Source of the DNA: Acidovorax sp. 106
GTDB taxonomy: Bacteria > Pseudomonadota > Gammaproteobacteria > Burkholderiales > Burkholderiaceae_C
Direction: 5' to 3'
Assembly (NCBI RefSeq): GCF_003663825.1
Contig: NZ_RCCC01000001.1
Coordinates: 3,418,501 to 3,482,500, forward strand
Length of the DNA: 64,000 bases
The position numbers were made by a program, and so were the translations under genes. Position 1 is the first letter of the stretch; every line of letters starts with the position of its first letter. Of this stretch, positions 52,778-63,612 are shown piece after piece. The notes beneath the pieces are model-generated. The model did no database searches and was not told where the DNA came from. It worked only from the letters and a program-made list of their open reading frames with translations.

Positions 52778-54655
52778 CTACGCCGCCAGCACATCCTGCA
52801 ACGCCCGCGTGGCGGCCAGCGCGCCCAGGGCGGATTCTGTAAAACCTCCATGCAGCACCACGCCGGTGGCTGCCTGCTTGGCCTCGTGTTTGGCCACGGC
52901 CGCCAGGTTGGCCACTTCTTCGGCATGCCGAAAGCGCCCAGGGGTGATGCGCACCGCGCCAATGGCCAGCGTGGTACACGGAAAAAATCGCTGCACGCCA
53001 TGCCGGTCTTCGGCCTGGATGCCGCCCGCCTGCCGCGCGGGCTCGTCAAACAGCGTGATGGCTTCGCGCGCGAACTCGTCCACGATGTTCTTGCAGCGCT
53101 GCAGCCAGTTGCTGCTCTGAAAGATCAGCATGAAATCGTCCCCGCCCACATGGCCCACAAAGTCGCGCCGCGCGTCGCAGTGCGCGGTGGCCAGTCGGGC
53201 GACGAGGCGGATCATCTGGTCGCCACGCCAGTAGCCGTAGTGGTCGTTGAAGGGCTTGAAGTTGTTGAGGTCTGCATAGCAGGCCACAAAATCGGTACCG
53301 CTCTCCAGCAGGCGCTGCATGTGCATGCTGATGGGGATGTTGCCGGGCAAAAACGTCAGCGGGTTGGCGTGGCGAGCGGCCTCGATGCGGGTCTCCGTCA
53401 CGGCACGCACCAGCTGGTCGCCAGTGCCCAGGCCCAGGTAGCGGCCGTTGTCGGTCACGATGTAGCCATCGCTCAGGTAGCGCTGGTCTTGCGATGTGAG
53501 GATGCCCACCAGCTGGTCTACGTCGCAATCGAGCTCCACCACACGCGGGGCGTGGTTGGCAAACGCCAGGCACGACTTGCGGCCGTGCACCTCGCGAAAG
53601 TACAGCGTGGCGTAGTGGTTCATGAACTGCTGGCGGTTGATGAGCGCCACGGGCCGGGTGCCGTCCACCACAGCCAGCGCGTGCAGGTCGGTGCGTTCGT
53701 GGAACATGGCGGCCACCGCGTCGTTGCTGGTGGCGGGTGCCACGGTGGGTGCCTGCACCACCAACAGGCTGCGCAAGATGCCGGGGCGCGCGGTCTGCCC
53801 CAGGTGCGGCAAAACAGCCACACGGCGGTCCTGCATCACTTCCAGCGCGGGGCCTTCTACTGCGTCGCGTGGGTCCATGGCCGGGCGGCCCAGCAGCCAG
53901 CCTTGGCCGTACGGAATGTCCAGGTCGCGCAGGGCGCGCAGGTCGTCGCGGGTTTCAATGCCTTCGGCAATCAGCGTGGTGCCAAACACATCGGCAATGC
54001 CTTTGATGGCCTGCAGCATCTGCAGGTTGTCGGGCCGATCGCTGATCTCGCGGATGAAGTACTTGTCGATCTTCACGAAGTCGGGCTTGACCTCGGACCA
54101 CAGCCGCAGGCTGGAGCGGCCATCGCCAAAGTCATCCAGCGCCATGCGGGCGCCACAGGCGTGCACGGCATCGATCGCTTGGCGCAGCAGGGGCATGTCG
54201 GTCACCCGCTCGTGCTCGGTGATCTCCAGCACCAGCATGCGGGCGCTCAGGCCCAGGCTGCGCACGGCCTCGCCCAGCCGCTGGGCTCCGATCAGGCCCA
54301 CGCCGTGCACCAGGGCGTCTGCGCTGATGTTCACAAACAGGCGCCCAGGCGCGGCCTGCTTGCTCCACTGCGCCAGGGCCGTGAAGGCGCAAAACAGCTC
54401 AAAGTCTTGGAGAATGCCCTCGCTGTCGGCTTGTGCCAGCAGCGCATCGGGCGTGTGCAGGGCGGTGCCTTGCGGGCCACGGATCAGCGCCTCGTGCGCG
54501 TAGATGCTGCCCTCGCGCAGGTCTGCCAGGGGCTGAAAGACGCAGTGCAGCGCCCCCTCGCGCATCAAGCTGGCGAGTGCGCCCGTGCCATAGCGTGCAG
54601 CGGGCGACAGTTGCGCCACCATCGCCTCCCGTCGGCTGCACTGAATGTTTTGCAT
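52778..54655 (-). CDS. EAL-CBS-GGDEF c-di-GMP signalling protein
   Basis: This 625-residue cytoplasmic protein has an EAL domain at 35-270 with EAL (55-57), NISADAL, LEITEHE, LDDFGDG, KIDKYFI, AEGIET and GQGWLLGRP. All catalytic positions are present, so it is probably an active c-di-GMP phosphodiesterase. CBS-like repeats occupy about 285-430. A C-terminal GGDEF domain has GGDDF (504-508) in place of GGDEF, so its cyclase activity is doubtful. The order EAL first, GGDEF last is the reverse of the usual one. It is transcribed alone, and a family-A repeat lies upstream. Confidence 0.9.
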   Translation of the reverse strand: MQNIQCSRREAMVAQLSPAARYGTGALASLMREGALHCVFQPLADLREGSIYAHEALIRGPQGTALHTPDALLAQADSEGILQDFELFCAFTALAQWSKQAAPGRLFVNISADALVHGVGLIGAQRLGEAVRSLGLSARMLVLEITEHERVTDMPLLRQAIDAVHACGARMALDDFGDGRSSLRLWSEVKPDFVKIDKYFIREISDRPDNLQMLQAIKGIADVFGTTLIAEGIETRDDLRALRDLDIPYGQGWLLGRPAMDPRDAVEGPALEVMQDRRVAVLPHLGQTARPGILRSLLVVQAPTVAPATSNDAVAAMFHERTDLHALAVVDGTRPVALINRQQFMNHYATLYFREVHGRKSCLAFANHAPRVVELDCDVDQLVGILTSQDQRYLSDGYIVTDNGRYLGLGTGDQLVRAVTETRIEAARHANPLTFLPGNIPISMHMQRLLESGTDFVACYADLNNFKPFNDHYGYWRGDQMIRLVARLATAHCDARRDFVGHVGGDDFMLIFQSSNWLQRCKNIVDEFAREAITLFDEPARQAGGIQAEDRHGVQRFFPCTTLAIGAVRITPGRFRHAEEVANLAAVAKHEAKQAATGVVLHGGFTESALGALAATRALQDVLAA

Positions 54656-54836
54656 CGCTTGTGTTGAATCCCTGAGCAGGGGCTGACGATAGCGGCGACT
54701 TGTGACAATGTGGTTACAAATGGAGAAAACATGAGGGGTGGCAGCAGCCCCTCTGCGCTCATACGCCCGCTGCTGCAGCGGATGCGTCCAGGTCCGTCCA
54801 CGGGGGGGCGCTGCAAAGGCGCGTTGCAGTCCTTGA

Positions 54837-54891
54837 TTTGCTATTTAATTGATAGCTTCTTGCGCTTGTGATTAGAGCTCTGGATGCCAAT
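54837..54891 (+). repeat. family-A palindromic repeat
   Basis: TTTGCTATTTAATTGATAGC is followed by TTCTTGCGCTTGTG and AGAGCTCTGGATGCC. The second half is diverged. It lies between the porin terminator and the EAL gene. Confidence 0.85.
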
Positions 54892-54961
54892 TCCCCTTCT
54901 ATTTCCGAAGGGCAGTCTCTGCGCACAGTTGCCAAGGCACGCCCCGGAGCCAAGCCGCCAA

Positions 54962-54989
54962 AGAAAAAGGGGCCTGAAACAGGCCCCTT
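54962..54989 (-). terminator. rho-independent terminator of the second porin gene
   Basis: A 10-bp stem AAGGGGCCTG (54967-54976) pairs with CAGGCCCCTT (54980-54989) around a 3-nt loop. On the minus strand it is followed by a U-run. Confidence 0.9.
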
Positions 54990-55065
54990 GGTAAACCTTG
55001 ATAGGCAGGGCCGGGCAAGCAGCCGCCTCGAACGCTGCGAAGCGACCCGCCCATCTCAAGCCGTT

Positions 55066-56103
55066 TTAGAAGCGGTGGCGAATGCCCACGCCAAAGCTGG
55101 TGCCAGAGGTTTGGTTGGTGATCTTGTCGCCCATGAACATGGCGTACACGTCGGTGCGCTTGGACAGGAAGTGGTCGTAGCCCACGGTGTAGGTCTTGCG
55201 GTCCACCTTGGTTTGCGACAGGTCGGTCTTCACCCATTCAACCAGCACCTTGCCTGAAGGGCCCACGGGCACCGAGGCGCCCAGTTGCACGGTCTTGGCC
55301 TTGTTCGGGCTGTTGTCGGCCTTGGCCTGGCCATAGCTCACAAAGGGCTTCACCACGCCGAAGTCGTAGGCGCCCAGCAGCATCCAGTCCTTCTTGGTGG
55401 TGCCCAGGTACGTGCCTGCGCCGGGGTTGCTGATCTGGTCGCGCTCATAGAAGCCGGTCAGTGTCAGCGGGCCGCCAAAGTAGAAGAAATTGGCGCCCAC
55501 GTTCTTCTTGCCGTTGTTGCCAGCCTGCTCGCCAAACTGGTACTGCAAGTTGGCCTTGAAGCCGCCGATGTCGGGCGTGCTGTACACCAGCTGGTTGCTC
55601 CAGCCCGTGTCAGACGGGGTGGTGGAGCCCCAGCCCGTGCCGTTGAACAGAGGCACGTTCATGTGCAGGATCAGGGGCGAGAAGGTGAACGAGTCGCCCA
55701 GCGGGTTGCCCACCACAGAGGGCAGGAAGTTGGGGGCCATCCAGCGGCCCAGCATCACCGAGCCAAAGCCGCCCGACAGGCTGACGTTGGCATCGCGCGA
55801 GAAGAAAGTGTCGTTGGTGAAGCGGCCTTGGCTGCCGGCGTCCACCTTGATGAAAGAGGTCAGTTGGAAGTTGGCCTTGAGCCCACCGCCCAGGTCTTCT
55901 GTGCCCTTGAAACCAAACCACGAGGTGGTCATGCCACCACTATCGACCACCGACTTGCGGCCTGCGTCGCCAGAGTTTTTGATGGAGCCGGCAAACGCAT
56001 CGGCCAGACCAGACACTTCGACCGAGCTTTGCGCATGGGCGCCGCCAGCGCACAGCAGCACGCCGCCCACCGAAAGGGACAGTGCCAACAGGTTTTTTTT
56101 CAT
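55066..56103 (-). CDS. general outer-membrane porin
   Basis: This 345-residue porin is of the same family as the one at 9.4-10.6 kb but with a normal signal peptide (MKKNLLALSLSVGGVLLCAG, cleaved after AHA). Mature text includes SSVEVSGLADAF, WFGFKGTEDLGGGLKANFQL, FFSRDANVSLSG and the terminal RHRF with phenylalanine last. It forms a 16-stranded trimeric channel for small solutes. The start at 56103 is preferred over the longer frame to 56136. It ends at a strong terminator and probably has its own promoter. Confidence 0.9.
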   Translation of the reverse strand: MKKNLLALSLSVGGVLLCAGGAHAQSSVEVSGLADAFAGSIKNSGDAGRKSVVDSGGMTTSWFGFKGTEDLGGGLKANFQLTSFIKVDAGSQGRFTNDTFFSRDANVSLSGGFGSVMLGRWMAPNFLPSVVGNPLGDSFTFSPLILHMNVPLFNGTGWGSTTPSDTGWSNQLVYSTPDIGGFKANLQYQFGEQAGNNGKKNVGANFFYFGGPLTLTGFYERDQISNPGAGTYLGTTKKDWMLLGAYDFGVVKPFVSYGQAKADNSPNKAKTVQLGASVPVGPSGKVLVEWVKTDLSQTKVDRKTYTVGYDHFLSKRTDVYAMFMGDKITNQTSGTSFGVGIRHRF

Positions 56104-56458
56104 GGATTCTCCTGGGGTTGGAAGGGTTGTAAACAAGGCAAAAACAAAGAATGCCGCTCAAGTTGCGCCGCTGCGCAATCGGCGGCTGTGGCGCTGCCGA
56201 TTGCCGCCAAGTGGTGCACTTCGCCTGCATGCCAGAAGGCTGAGCAAGTTTTATGCCCCGGCCGTTGCATGTTGTCACTTTTGGCCGCAAGCGCTTGCGA
56301 TGCGCGTGGATGCAGGGCGCTGAATGCGCCGGATTGGCCACAGGCTGACGGCTGCCAAAGGGGCATGGCTGCGGGCTTTGAGCTAATCGGGGTAGGTTCA
56401 GCGCGGCTTTTGATCTTGCTCAAAGCCTGAAGCGCGTGGGGGCGGCACATTCAATCGC

Positions 56459-57082
56459 ATGCTGCCATCCAACTTATTTTCCTTGCCCGTCCAGACGGAA
56501 GTATTTGCCGCCGGCGAAGTGCTGCGCAGGCGCCACGAGGTGTTGACCTCGGTATTGCACCTGGAGAGCGGCAGGGTGCTGCGGGGCTTTTACGAAGAAG
56601 GCTACCTGCGGCACCAGTTGGGTGCGGTAGAGGGCCCCTTCTGGCTGGACGCCGCATCGGCCTTGCTGGGCCTGCCGCTGCCGGTGGACATGGTGGCCGA
56701 GACCCGCGTGCAGGTGCGCCGCGTCCCGATTGCCGACTTTCGCAGCAGCCTGGCCGCCATGCCCGAGGGCGCGCGCGGCCTGCTGCTGGACATGGCCATG
56801 GGCTACCGCCAGCAGTCTGAGCTGGCTGTGAGCCGCTTGGCGCACGATGCTGAAACACGCTGCGCGCAGTGGCTGCTCAACCACGCGCAGCAAGACCCTT
56901 CGGGCACTATGCGCGTCACGCTGCACCAGCGCAAGCGCCTGATTGCGGCGCAACTGGGCATCGCCCCCGAGACCTTCTCGCGCGTGCTGCGCCATCTGCG
57001 TGAGATGGGGCTCATCCACGGCACCGGCAATGTGCTGAACCTGCCGCAGCCGCTGGCCTTGCAGACCATGGCGGGCAGCTGA
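56459..57082 (+). CDS. Crp/Fnr-family regulator, compact form
   Basis: This 207-residue protein has an N-terminal cupin-like sensor half (1-115) without the cysteines of Fnr and with a weak nucleotide-binding motif. The C-terminal helix-turn-helix reads HQRKRLIAAQLGIAPETFSRVLRHLREMGLI. The recognition helix ETFSRVLRHL is typical of the family. The effector is unknown. It is followed by a strong terminator and is divergent from the porin gene. Confidence 0.82.
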   Translation: MLPSNLFSLPVQTEVFAAGEVLRRRHEVLTSVLHLESGRVLRGFYEEGYLRHQLGAVEGPFWLDAASALLGLPLPVDMVAETRVQVRRVPIADFRSSLAAMPEGARGLLLDMAMGYRQQSELAVSRLAHDAETRCAQWLLNHAQQDPSGTMRVTLHQRKRLIAAQLGIAPETFSRVLRHLREMGLIHGTGNVLNLPQPLALQTMAGS

Positions 57083-57402
57083 TCCTCTGCGGTTAGTAGT
57101 CCTTTCTTTCGACGAATCACCCGCAAGGGTTGAGCGCCGTTCGTGCAGTGGGTTGCACGGGCGGCGTTTTTGTTGGGGGCGGCGTGTGAGGGCGATGTGG
57201 CGAGATCGTCGATGGGGCTTAGAACAGGTTCTTAGGGTTTCTCCGTGTGATTTGATGAGGGTTCCACCCAACCCAGGGGGCTGGGGGGCTGCGTATATTT
57301 GCTGGAACCCACCACGGTTCATCCAGCCCCCATGCCTGCAATCTCCACTGCCCACGCCGCTGTAGCCCCCGGGGCGGGATTGCGCCACTGCTTGGGTGCG
57401 CC
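57083..57402. other. 320-bp intergenic region before GGDEF gene
   Basis: It contains the terminator of the Crp-family gene (57135-57171). The rest, 57172-57402, likely carries the promoter of the GGDEF receptor gene. No small gene or repeat was recognised. Confidence 0.55.
57135..57171 (+). terminator. rho-independent terminator of the Crp-family gene
   Basis: A 13-bp stem CGCCGTTCGTGCA / TGCACGGGCGGCG (57135-57147 and 57154-57166), with two G-U pairs and loop GTGGGT, is followed by TTTTTG. Confidence 0.85.
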
Positions 57403-59499
57403 ATGACCGCGCCGCCGTCTGCTGTGCAGCCGTCCGAAGCGCCCAGCTGGCATCTGCCCGGACCGATGGTGCTGCGGATGATGACGGTGGCGGCGTGTGC
57501 CGTGCTGTTGGCCGGAGTAGGCGCTGCATGGCATGTGTCGCAGGTGTCCAGCCAAGAGGCCGTGCGCCGGGTGGTGGCGCAGCAGACCGACGAGGTCGAG
57601 GTGATCGCCCGACTGCTGGCCAGCAAGATAGAGCAAAGCCAGAAGGTGCTGCGCACCGTGGCTGCAGGCATTGCCCCGCGCATGCTGGAGCCCGCCAATG
57701 CCCCTGAAGCCCTGCCGTACCAGAGCCTGCCTGCGCTGGGGTTTTTTGACGCCGTGCAGATTGCAGGCAGCGATGGCGAGCTGCGGCTGAACCTGCGCGG
57801 CGGGCACGCAGTGCCACCAGCCTCGCTGGAGCCTGCCGAGCGCGATGTGCTGCGCCGCACGCTGGCGGATGGTAAACCCCAGGTGTCGGAGCTGATTGCG
57901 GGGGGCACGGGCGATGCGCGCATCGCCTTCACCGTGCCGCTGCGCCGCGAAGACGGTGCGGTGCTGGGGGCTTTGGCGGGGGCGCTCAAGCTGCAGTCAC
58001 AAGGCCTGCTGCCGCCTTCGATGGCGTTGCCCGAGCGCGATCATTCGCGCTTGGTGGTTTTCTCTCGCGACGGCACCATCCTTGCGCATTCCGACCCCAG
58101 CCGGGTGCTGGGCAATGTGCGCGACGAAGCGGGCCTGTCAGATGTCTATGCCCGGTGGCTGCAACAGGCGCAGCCGCTGGTGGGCCGTGGGGACTCGCAG
58201 GTGTTGCCAGAGCACATCGTGAGCATGGCGGGCATGCCGCTGCCGCAGTGGATGGTGGCTCGGGTGAGCTACTCGCAGGCGCTGCTCGCGCCCCTGGCTG
58301 GTGCCCAGCGCGATGCGTGGTGGGTGCTGGCGGTCGCTATCGGTGCAGGTGTGCTGGCCCTGCTGGCCCTTTTGGGCTGGATGGCCCAGCCACTGGCCCA
58401 CCTGCAGATGGCTGCCCAGCAGCTGCTGCGCCACGACACCAAGGCGCCGAGGCTGTGGCCCCAGGCGGGTGGCGAGGTGGGCGATGTGGTGCAGGTGCTG
58501 GAGCGCTTGGCCCGCCAGGGCAGCCACCATGCAGCGTTGCAAACCACGCTGGGTGGCCAGTTCCAGGCGATTTTGGACCACGCATCGGTGGGCATCGTCA
58601 TCACCCGCCACGGCATGCTGGAGGTGGTGGGGCGCCAGGCCTGCCTGATGCTGGGCTACACCCCCAAAGAGCTGCAGGGCAAGCCTGCGCGCACCATTTA
58701 CGCATCGGCCGAAGACTATGAGCGCACCGGCGCCCGGGTGCAGGCCGAGTTTGCAGTGCACGGCGCGTTTGATGGCGATGTGTGCTTTATGCGCAAGGAC
58801 GGCAGCCCGGTGTGGGCCCGGGTGCAGGGCCGTGGTGTGCGGGCCGATCCGATGGATGGTGGCACGGTGTGGATTCTGGAAGACATCACCGCAGCGCGCC
58901 AAGCGCAGCAGCAGCAGACCTGGGAGGCATCGCACGATGCCCTGACCCAGCTCTACAACCGCACCGCCTTTGACCAGCGCCTGGGCGCCTTGCTGGCGGA
59001 GCGCGGCACCCGTGTGCGAAGCGATGGTGCAACCGCACAGTCGGGTGTACTGGCGGAGGGCGTCGTGCTGTTCATGGACCTGGACCATTTCACGCTGTTG
59101 AACGACCTGGCTGGGCACGATGCGGGCGACGATGCGCTGCGCCATGTGGCGCGGCTGTTGGAGTCGCAAGTGCGCCAGATAGGCTGGGCCGCACGCGTGG
59201 GCGGCGACCAGTTTGCCGTGGTGCTACCGGGTTGCGCCCTGGCGCGGGGTCAGGCTGTGGCCGAGCAACTGCGACAGGCGGTACAGGCCTGGGTGCCGTC
59301 CTACCAGGGCAGCAGTTTTACTTTGAGCATGAGCATCGGGCTGGTGGCGTTGGATGCCTCCATGCCCGATGTGGCCGCCGTGCTGTACGCCGCCGACATG
59401 GCCTGCTATGACGCCAAGCGCGCAGGCCGCAACCGGGTGGAAACCGGCCGCGCGCGCGAGATGCCTGCGTCAGGTCGCTTGGCGCTGGGCTCGGCCTGA
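57403..59499 (+). CDS. membrane GGDEF protein with periplasmic sensor and PAS domain
   Basis: This 698-residue protein has a TM helix at about 23-46, a periplasmic dCache-like sensor at 47-300, a second TM helix at about 308-330, and a PAS domain at about 385-500 (ILDHASVGIVITRHGMLEVV). The GGDEF domain is at about 510-680. The catalytic motif reads GGDQF (600-604), with glutamine where GGDEF enzymes carry glutamate. The metal aspartate in MDLDHFTLLND is intact. Diguanylate cyclase activity is therefore doubtful; it may act as a receptor or a low-activity enzyme. It is transcribed alone and convergent with xdhAB. Confidence 0.85.
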   Translation: MTAPPSAVQPSEAPSWHLPGPMVLRMMTVAACAVLLAGVGAAWHVSQVSSQEAVRRVVAQQTDEVEVIARLLASKIEQSQKVLRTVAAGIAPRMLEPANAPEALPYQSLPALGFFDAVQIAGSDGELRLNLRGGHAVPPASLEPAERDVLRRTLADGKPQVSELIAGGTGDARIAFTVPLRREDGAVLGALAGALKLQSQGLLPPSMALPERDHSRLVVFSRDGTILAHSDPSRVLGNVRDEAGLSDVYARWLQQAQPLVGRGDSQVLPEHIVSMAGMPLPQWMVARVSYSQALLAPLAGAQRDAWWVLAVAIGAGVLALLALLGWMAQPLAHLQMAAQQLLRHDTKAPRLWPQAGGEVGDVVQVLERLARQGSHHAALQTTLGGQFQAILDHASVGIVITRHGMLEVVGRQACLMLGYTPKELQGKPARTIYASAEDYERTGARVQAEFAVHGAFDGDVCFMRKDGSPVWARVQGRGVRADPMDGGTVWILEDITAARQAQQQQTWEASHDALTQLYNRTAFDQRLGALLAERGTRVRSDGATAQSGVLAEGVVLFMDLDHFTLLNDLAGHDAGDDALRHVARLLESQVRQIGWAARVGGDQFAVVLPGCALARGQAVAEQLRQAVQAWVPSYQGSSFTLSMSIGLVALDASMPDVAAVLYAADMACYDAKRAGRNRVETGRAREMPASGRLALGSA

Positions 59500-59532
59500 G
59501 GGCTGCCCGCGCATTGTTGGGTGAGTCGGCTT

Positions 59533-59610
59533 CTTTGAATTTGAAAATCCGTTCGGGCTGAGCCTGCCCGAGCCTTGCGCGGCGCTTCGACAGGCTCAGC
59601 GTGAACGGTT
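59533..59610. repeat. family-B repeat, head-to-head pair
   Basis: An inverted copy (CCGTTCGGGCTGAGCCTGCC) faces a direct copy (CTTCGACAGGCTCAGC, then GTGAACGG). Sequence before the first copy resembles, on the other strand, the tail at 45.25 kb. It lies between the convergent GGDEF and xdhB genes. Confidence 0.82.
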
Positions 59611-59643
59611 CAATGGGGTCCATTCCGACTCAATAACCGGGCT

Positions 59644-61991
59644 TCAGCCCAGCCGCCCCAAGGCCCGGAGCACGTTCTCTGCCGTGGCAGGCGCAGTCAG
59701 CACCACGGGTGTGCTGGCTGCTTTCTCGTCACGCCCGGCCGCTACCGCATTGCGCAGCGCCTCGTACACGCTGACGGCCAGCATGAAGGGCGGCTCGCCC
59801 ACGGCCTTGCTGCCGCCCACGTTGTCCTCGCGGTTGGCCTCGGGCCACAGGTCGACCTTGAAGTGGGCCGGAATGTCGCCCGTGGCCGGAATCTTGTAGG
59901 TGCTGGGCGCATGTGTGGTGAGCAAGCCCTTGTCGTTCCAAACGAGCTGCTCGGTGGTGAGCCAGCCCATGCCCTGCACAAAGCCGCCTTCGATCTGGCC
60001 CACGTCAATCGCCGGGTTGATGCTGTGGCCCACGTCGTGCAGGATGTCCACCTTCAGCACACGGCTCTCGCCCGTCAGGGTGTCGATCACCACCTCCGAG
60101 CAGGCCGCGCCGTAGCTGAAGTAGTAGAACGGCCGACCGGTGAGGGTGGCCTTGTCGTAGTGGATCTTGGGCGTGCGGTAGAAGCCGTCGCTCCACAGCT
60201 GGATGCGGTTGGCGTAGGCCTCTTTGACCACAGCCTCAAAGCTGCGCGTGGCTTTGGGCGAGATGACCTGCCCCCCCGCGAAGCGGATGGCCCCGGCGCC
60301 ACAGCCGTCGAGCCCGCACACGAACGATGCCAGGTTGTCGCGCACATGGCGCGCGGCGTATTGGGCGGCTCGGCCGTTCAGGTCGGTGCCGCTGCTGGCG
60401 GCGGTGGCGCTGGCGTTGGGCACCTTGCTGGTGTCGCTGGCCGTGACCAGCACGCGGTGCAGCGGCACACCCAACTCATCGGCCACGATCTGCGCCACCT
60501 TGGTGTGCAGCCCTTGGCCCATTTCGGTGCCGCCGTGGTTCACCTGCACGCTGCCGTCGGTATAGACGTGTACCAGTGCGCCGGCTTGGTTGAACAGGGT
60601 GGCCGTGAAGCTGATGCCGAACTTGACCGGGGTGATGGCGATGCCGCGCTTGAGCACCGGGCTTTGCGCGTTCCATGTGGCAATGTCGGCTTGGCGCTGG
60701 CGGTAGCTGGCGGTCTGCTCCAGTTGCGGCAGCAGCGCATGCAGGATGTTGTCCTCCACCGCCATTTGGTAGTGGGTGACGTTGCGGCCCTCGTTGGCAT
60801 CGCGCCCGTACAGATTGGCCATACGCACGTCCTGCGCATCGCGCCCCAGCGCACGGGCGATGTCGCCCAGGATGGCTTCGATGACGATGACGCCCTGCGG
60901 TCCGCCAAAGCCTCGGAACGCTGTGTGGCTCTGGGTGTTCGTCTTGCAGCGGTACGAGGCGATCTCTACATTTTCAAGAAAGTACGCGTTGTCGGCATGG
61001 AACACAGCGCGGTCGGCCACGGGGCCCGACAGGTCGGCGCTGAAGCCGCAGTTGGCAGCCATCTGCAGCTTCAGGCCCGTGATGCGACCTGCGTCGTCAA
61101 ACCCAACCTCGTATTGGTACGCAAACGGATGGCGCTTGCCCGTCACCATGAAGTCTTCGTCTCGGTCTAGCCGCAGCTTGACGGGGCGGCCGAACTTGTT
61201 CGCAGCCACGGCGGCCCACACGGCCAGGTGGCCGGCCTGGGTCTCTTTGCCGCCAAAGCCACCGCCCAGGCGGCGGCATTCCACGCGCACGGCGTGGTTG
61301 TCAATGCCCAGAGCGTGCGATACCCAGTGCTGCACCTCACCGGGGTGCTGGGTGCTGGAGTAGATGCACCACTGTTTTTGCTCCAGCGGCAGGGCGTAGG
61401 CAATTTGGCCTTCCAGGTAAAAGTGCTCTTGCCCGCCCACTTCAAAGGCGCCGCTGAGGCGGTGTGCGGCTTGCGCCAGGCCTGCCGCTGCGTCGCCCCG
61501 GCGCACAAACACCGGGGGCAGCACATAGCTTTCGGCCTGCAGCGCGTCTTGCACCGTCAGCACGGTGGGCAGGGGGGTGATGTCCAGCTTCACGGCGCGC
61601 GCGGCGCGGCGCGCCTGCATCACCGAATCTGCCACCACCAGCCCGATGACTTGGCCGATGTGCTGCACGGTGGTGTGGGCAAACACGGGCTCGTCGTGGG
61701 CAAAGGCGGCCAGCAGCTTGTCGCCGGGCACGTCCTGCGCCAGCACCACGCCGCGCACGCCGGGCAGGGCCCGGGCGGCGCTGGCATCCACGCCGTTGAG
61801 CGTGCCGTGGGCCACGGTGGAGAGGATGGGCGCTGCGTACAGCGTGCCCTTCACTTCGGGCAGGTCGTCGATGTAGTGGGCGGCACCAGCGACTTGGGCG
61901 CGGGCGCTTTCGTGGAAGTGCGACTGCCCCATGGCGGTGCGTGCGGGGGCGGGCAGGGCGGTATCAGGCACGGTGTGTATGGCGGGTGTTT

Positions 61992-61995
<4 letters not shown>
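59644..61995 (-). CDS. xdhB: xanthine dehydrogenase molybdopterin subunit XdhB
   Basis: This 783-residue large subunit has Moco-binding GGGFGGKE, the active-site arginine in AFRGFGGPQG, VNHGGTEMGQG and the catalytic glutamate near the end in GSKAVGEPPFML. It hydroxylates hypoxanthine and xanthine to urate at the molybdenum centre. The start is a GTG at 61995 whose bases overlap the xdhA stop (GTGA), which implies coupling. A longer frame reaches 62313 but overlaps xdhA in another phase. It functions with XdhA and needs XdhC, encoded at 49 kb. Confidence 0.93.
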
Positions 61996-63524
<1,529 letters not shown>

Positions 63525-63612
63525 TTCGATTTTTGAAAGGTTCAGCAGAGGGTAGAACGCAGTATTGCCACTGGCATATGCGCAAGCTTATGGCACCCAT
63601 GCCCCCATCGCT
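63525..63612. promoter_or_regulatory. divergent promoter region xdhA/LysR
   Basis: This 88-bp gap contains the palindrome GCATATGC (63574-63581) and the looser CATA-N10-TATG (63575-63592). Both are plausible LysR recognition features but short. The TGCATACACTTTGGG element of the other urate genes is not present. Confidence 0.45.

Noticed and set aside
52628..54667. 679-codon frame antisense to the EAL-GGDEF gene
   Set aside because: Antisense shadow; composition is His/Gln/Val-rich and the sense strand has complete EAL motifs.
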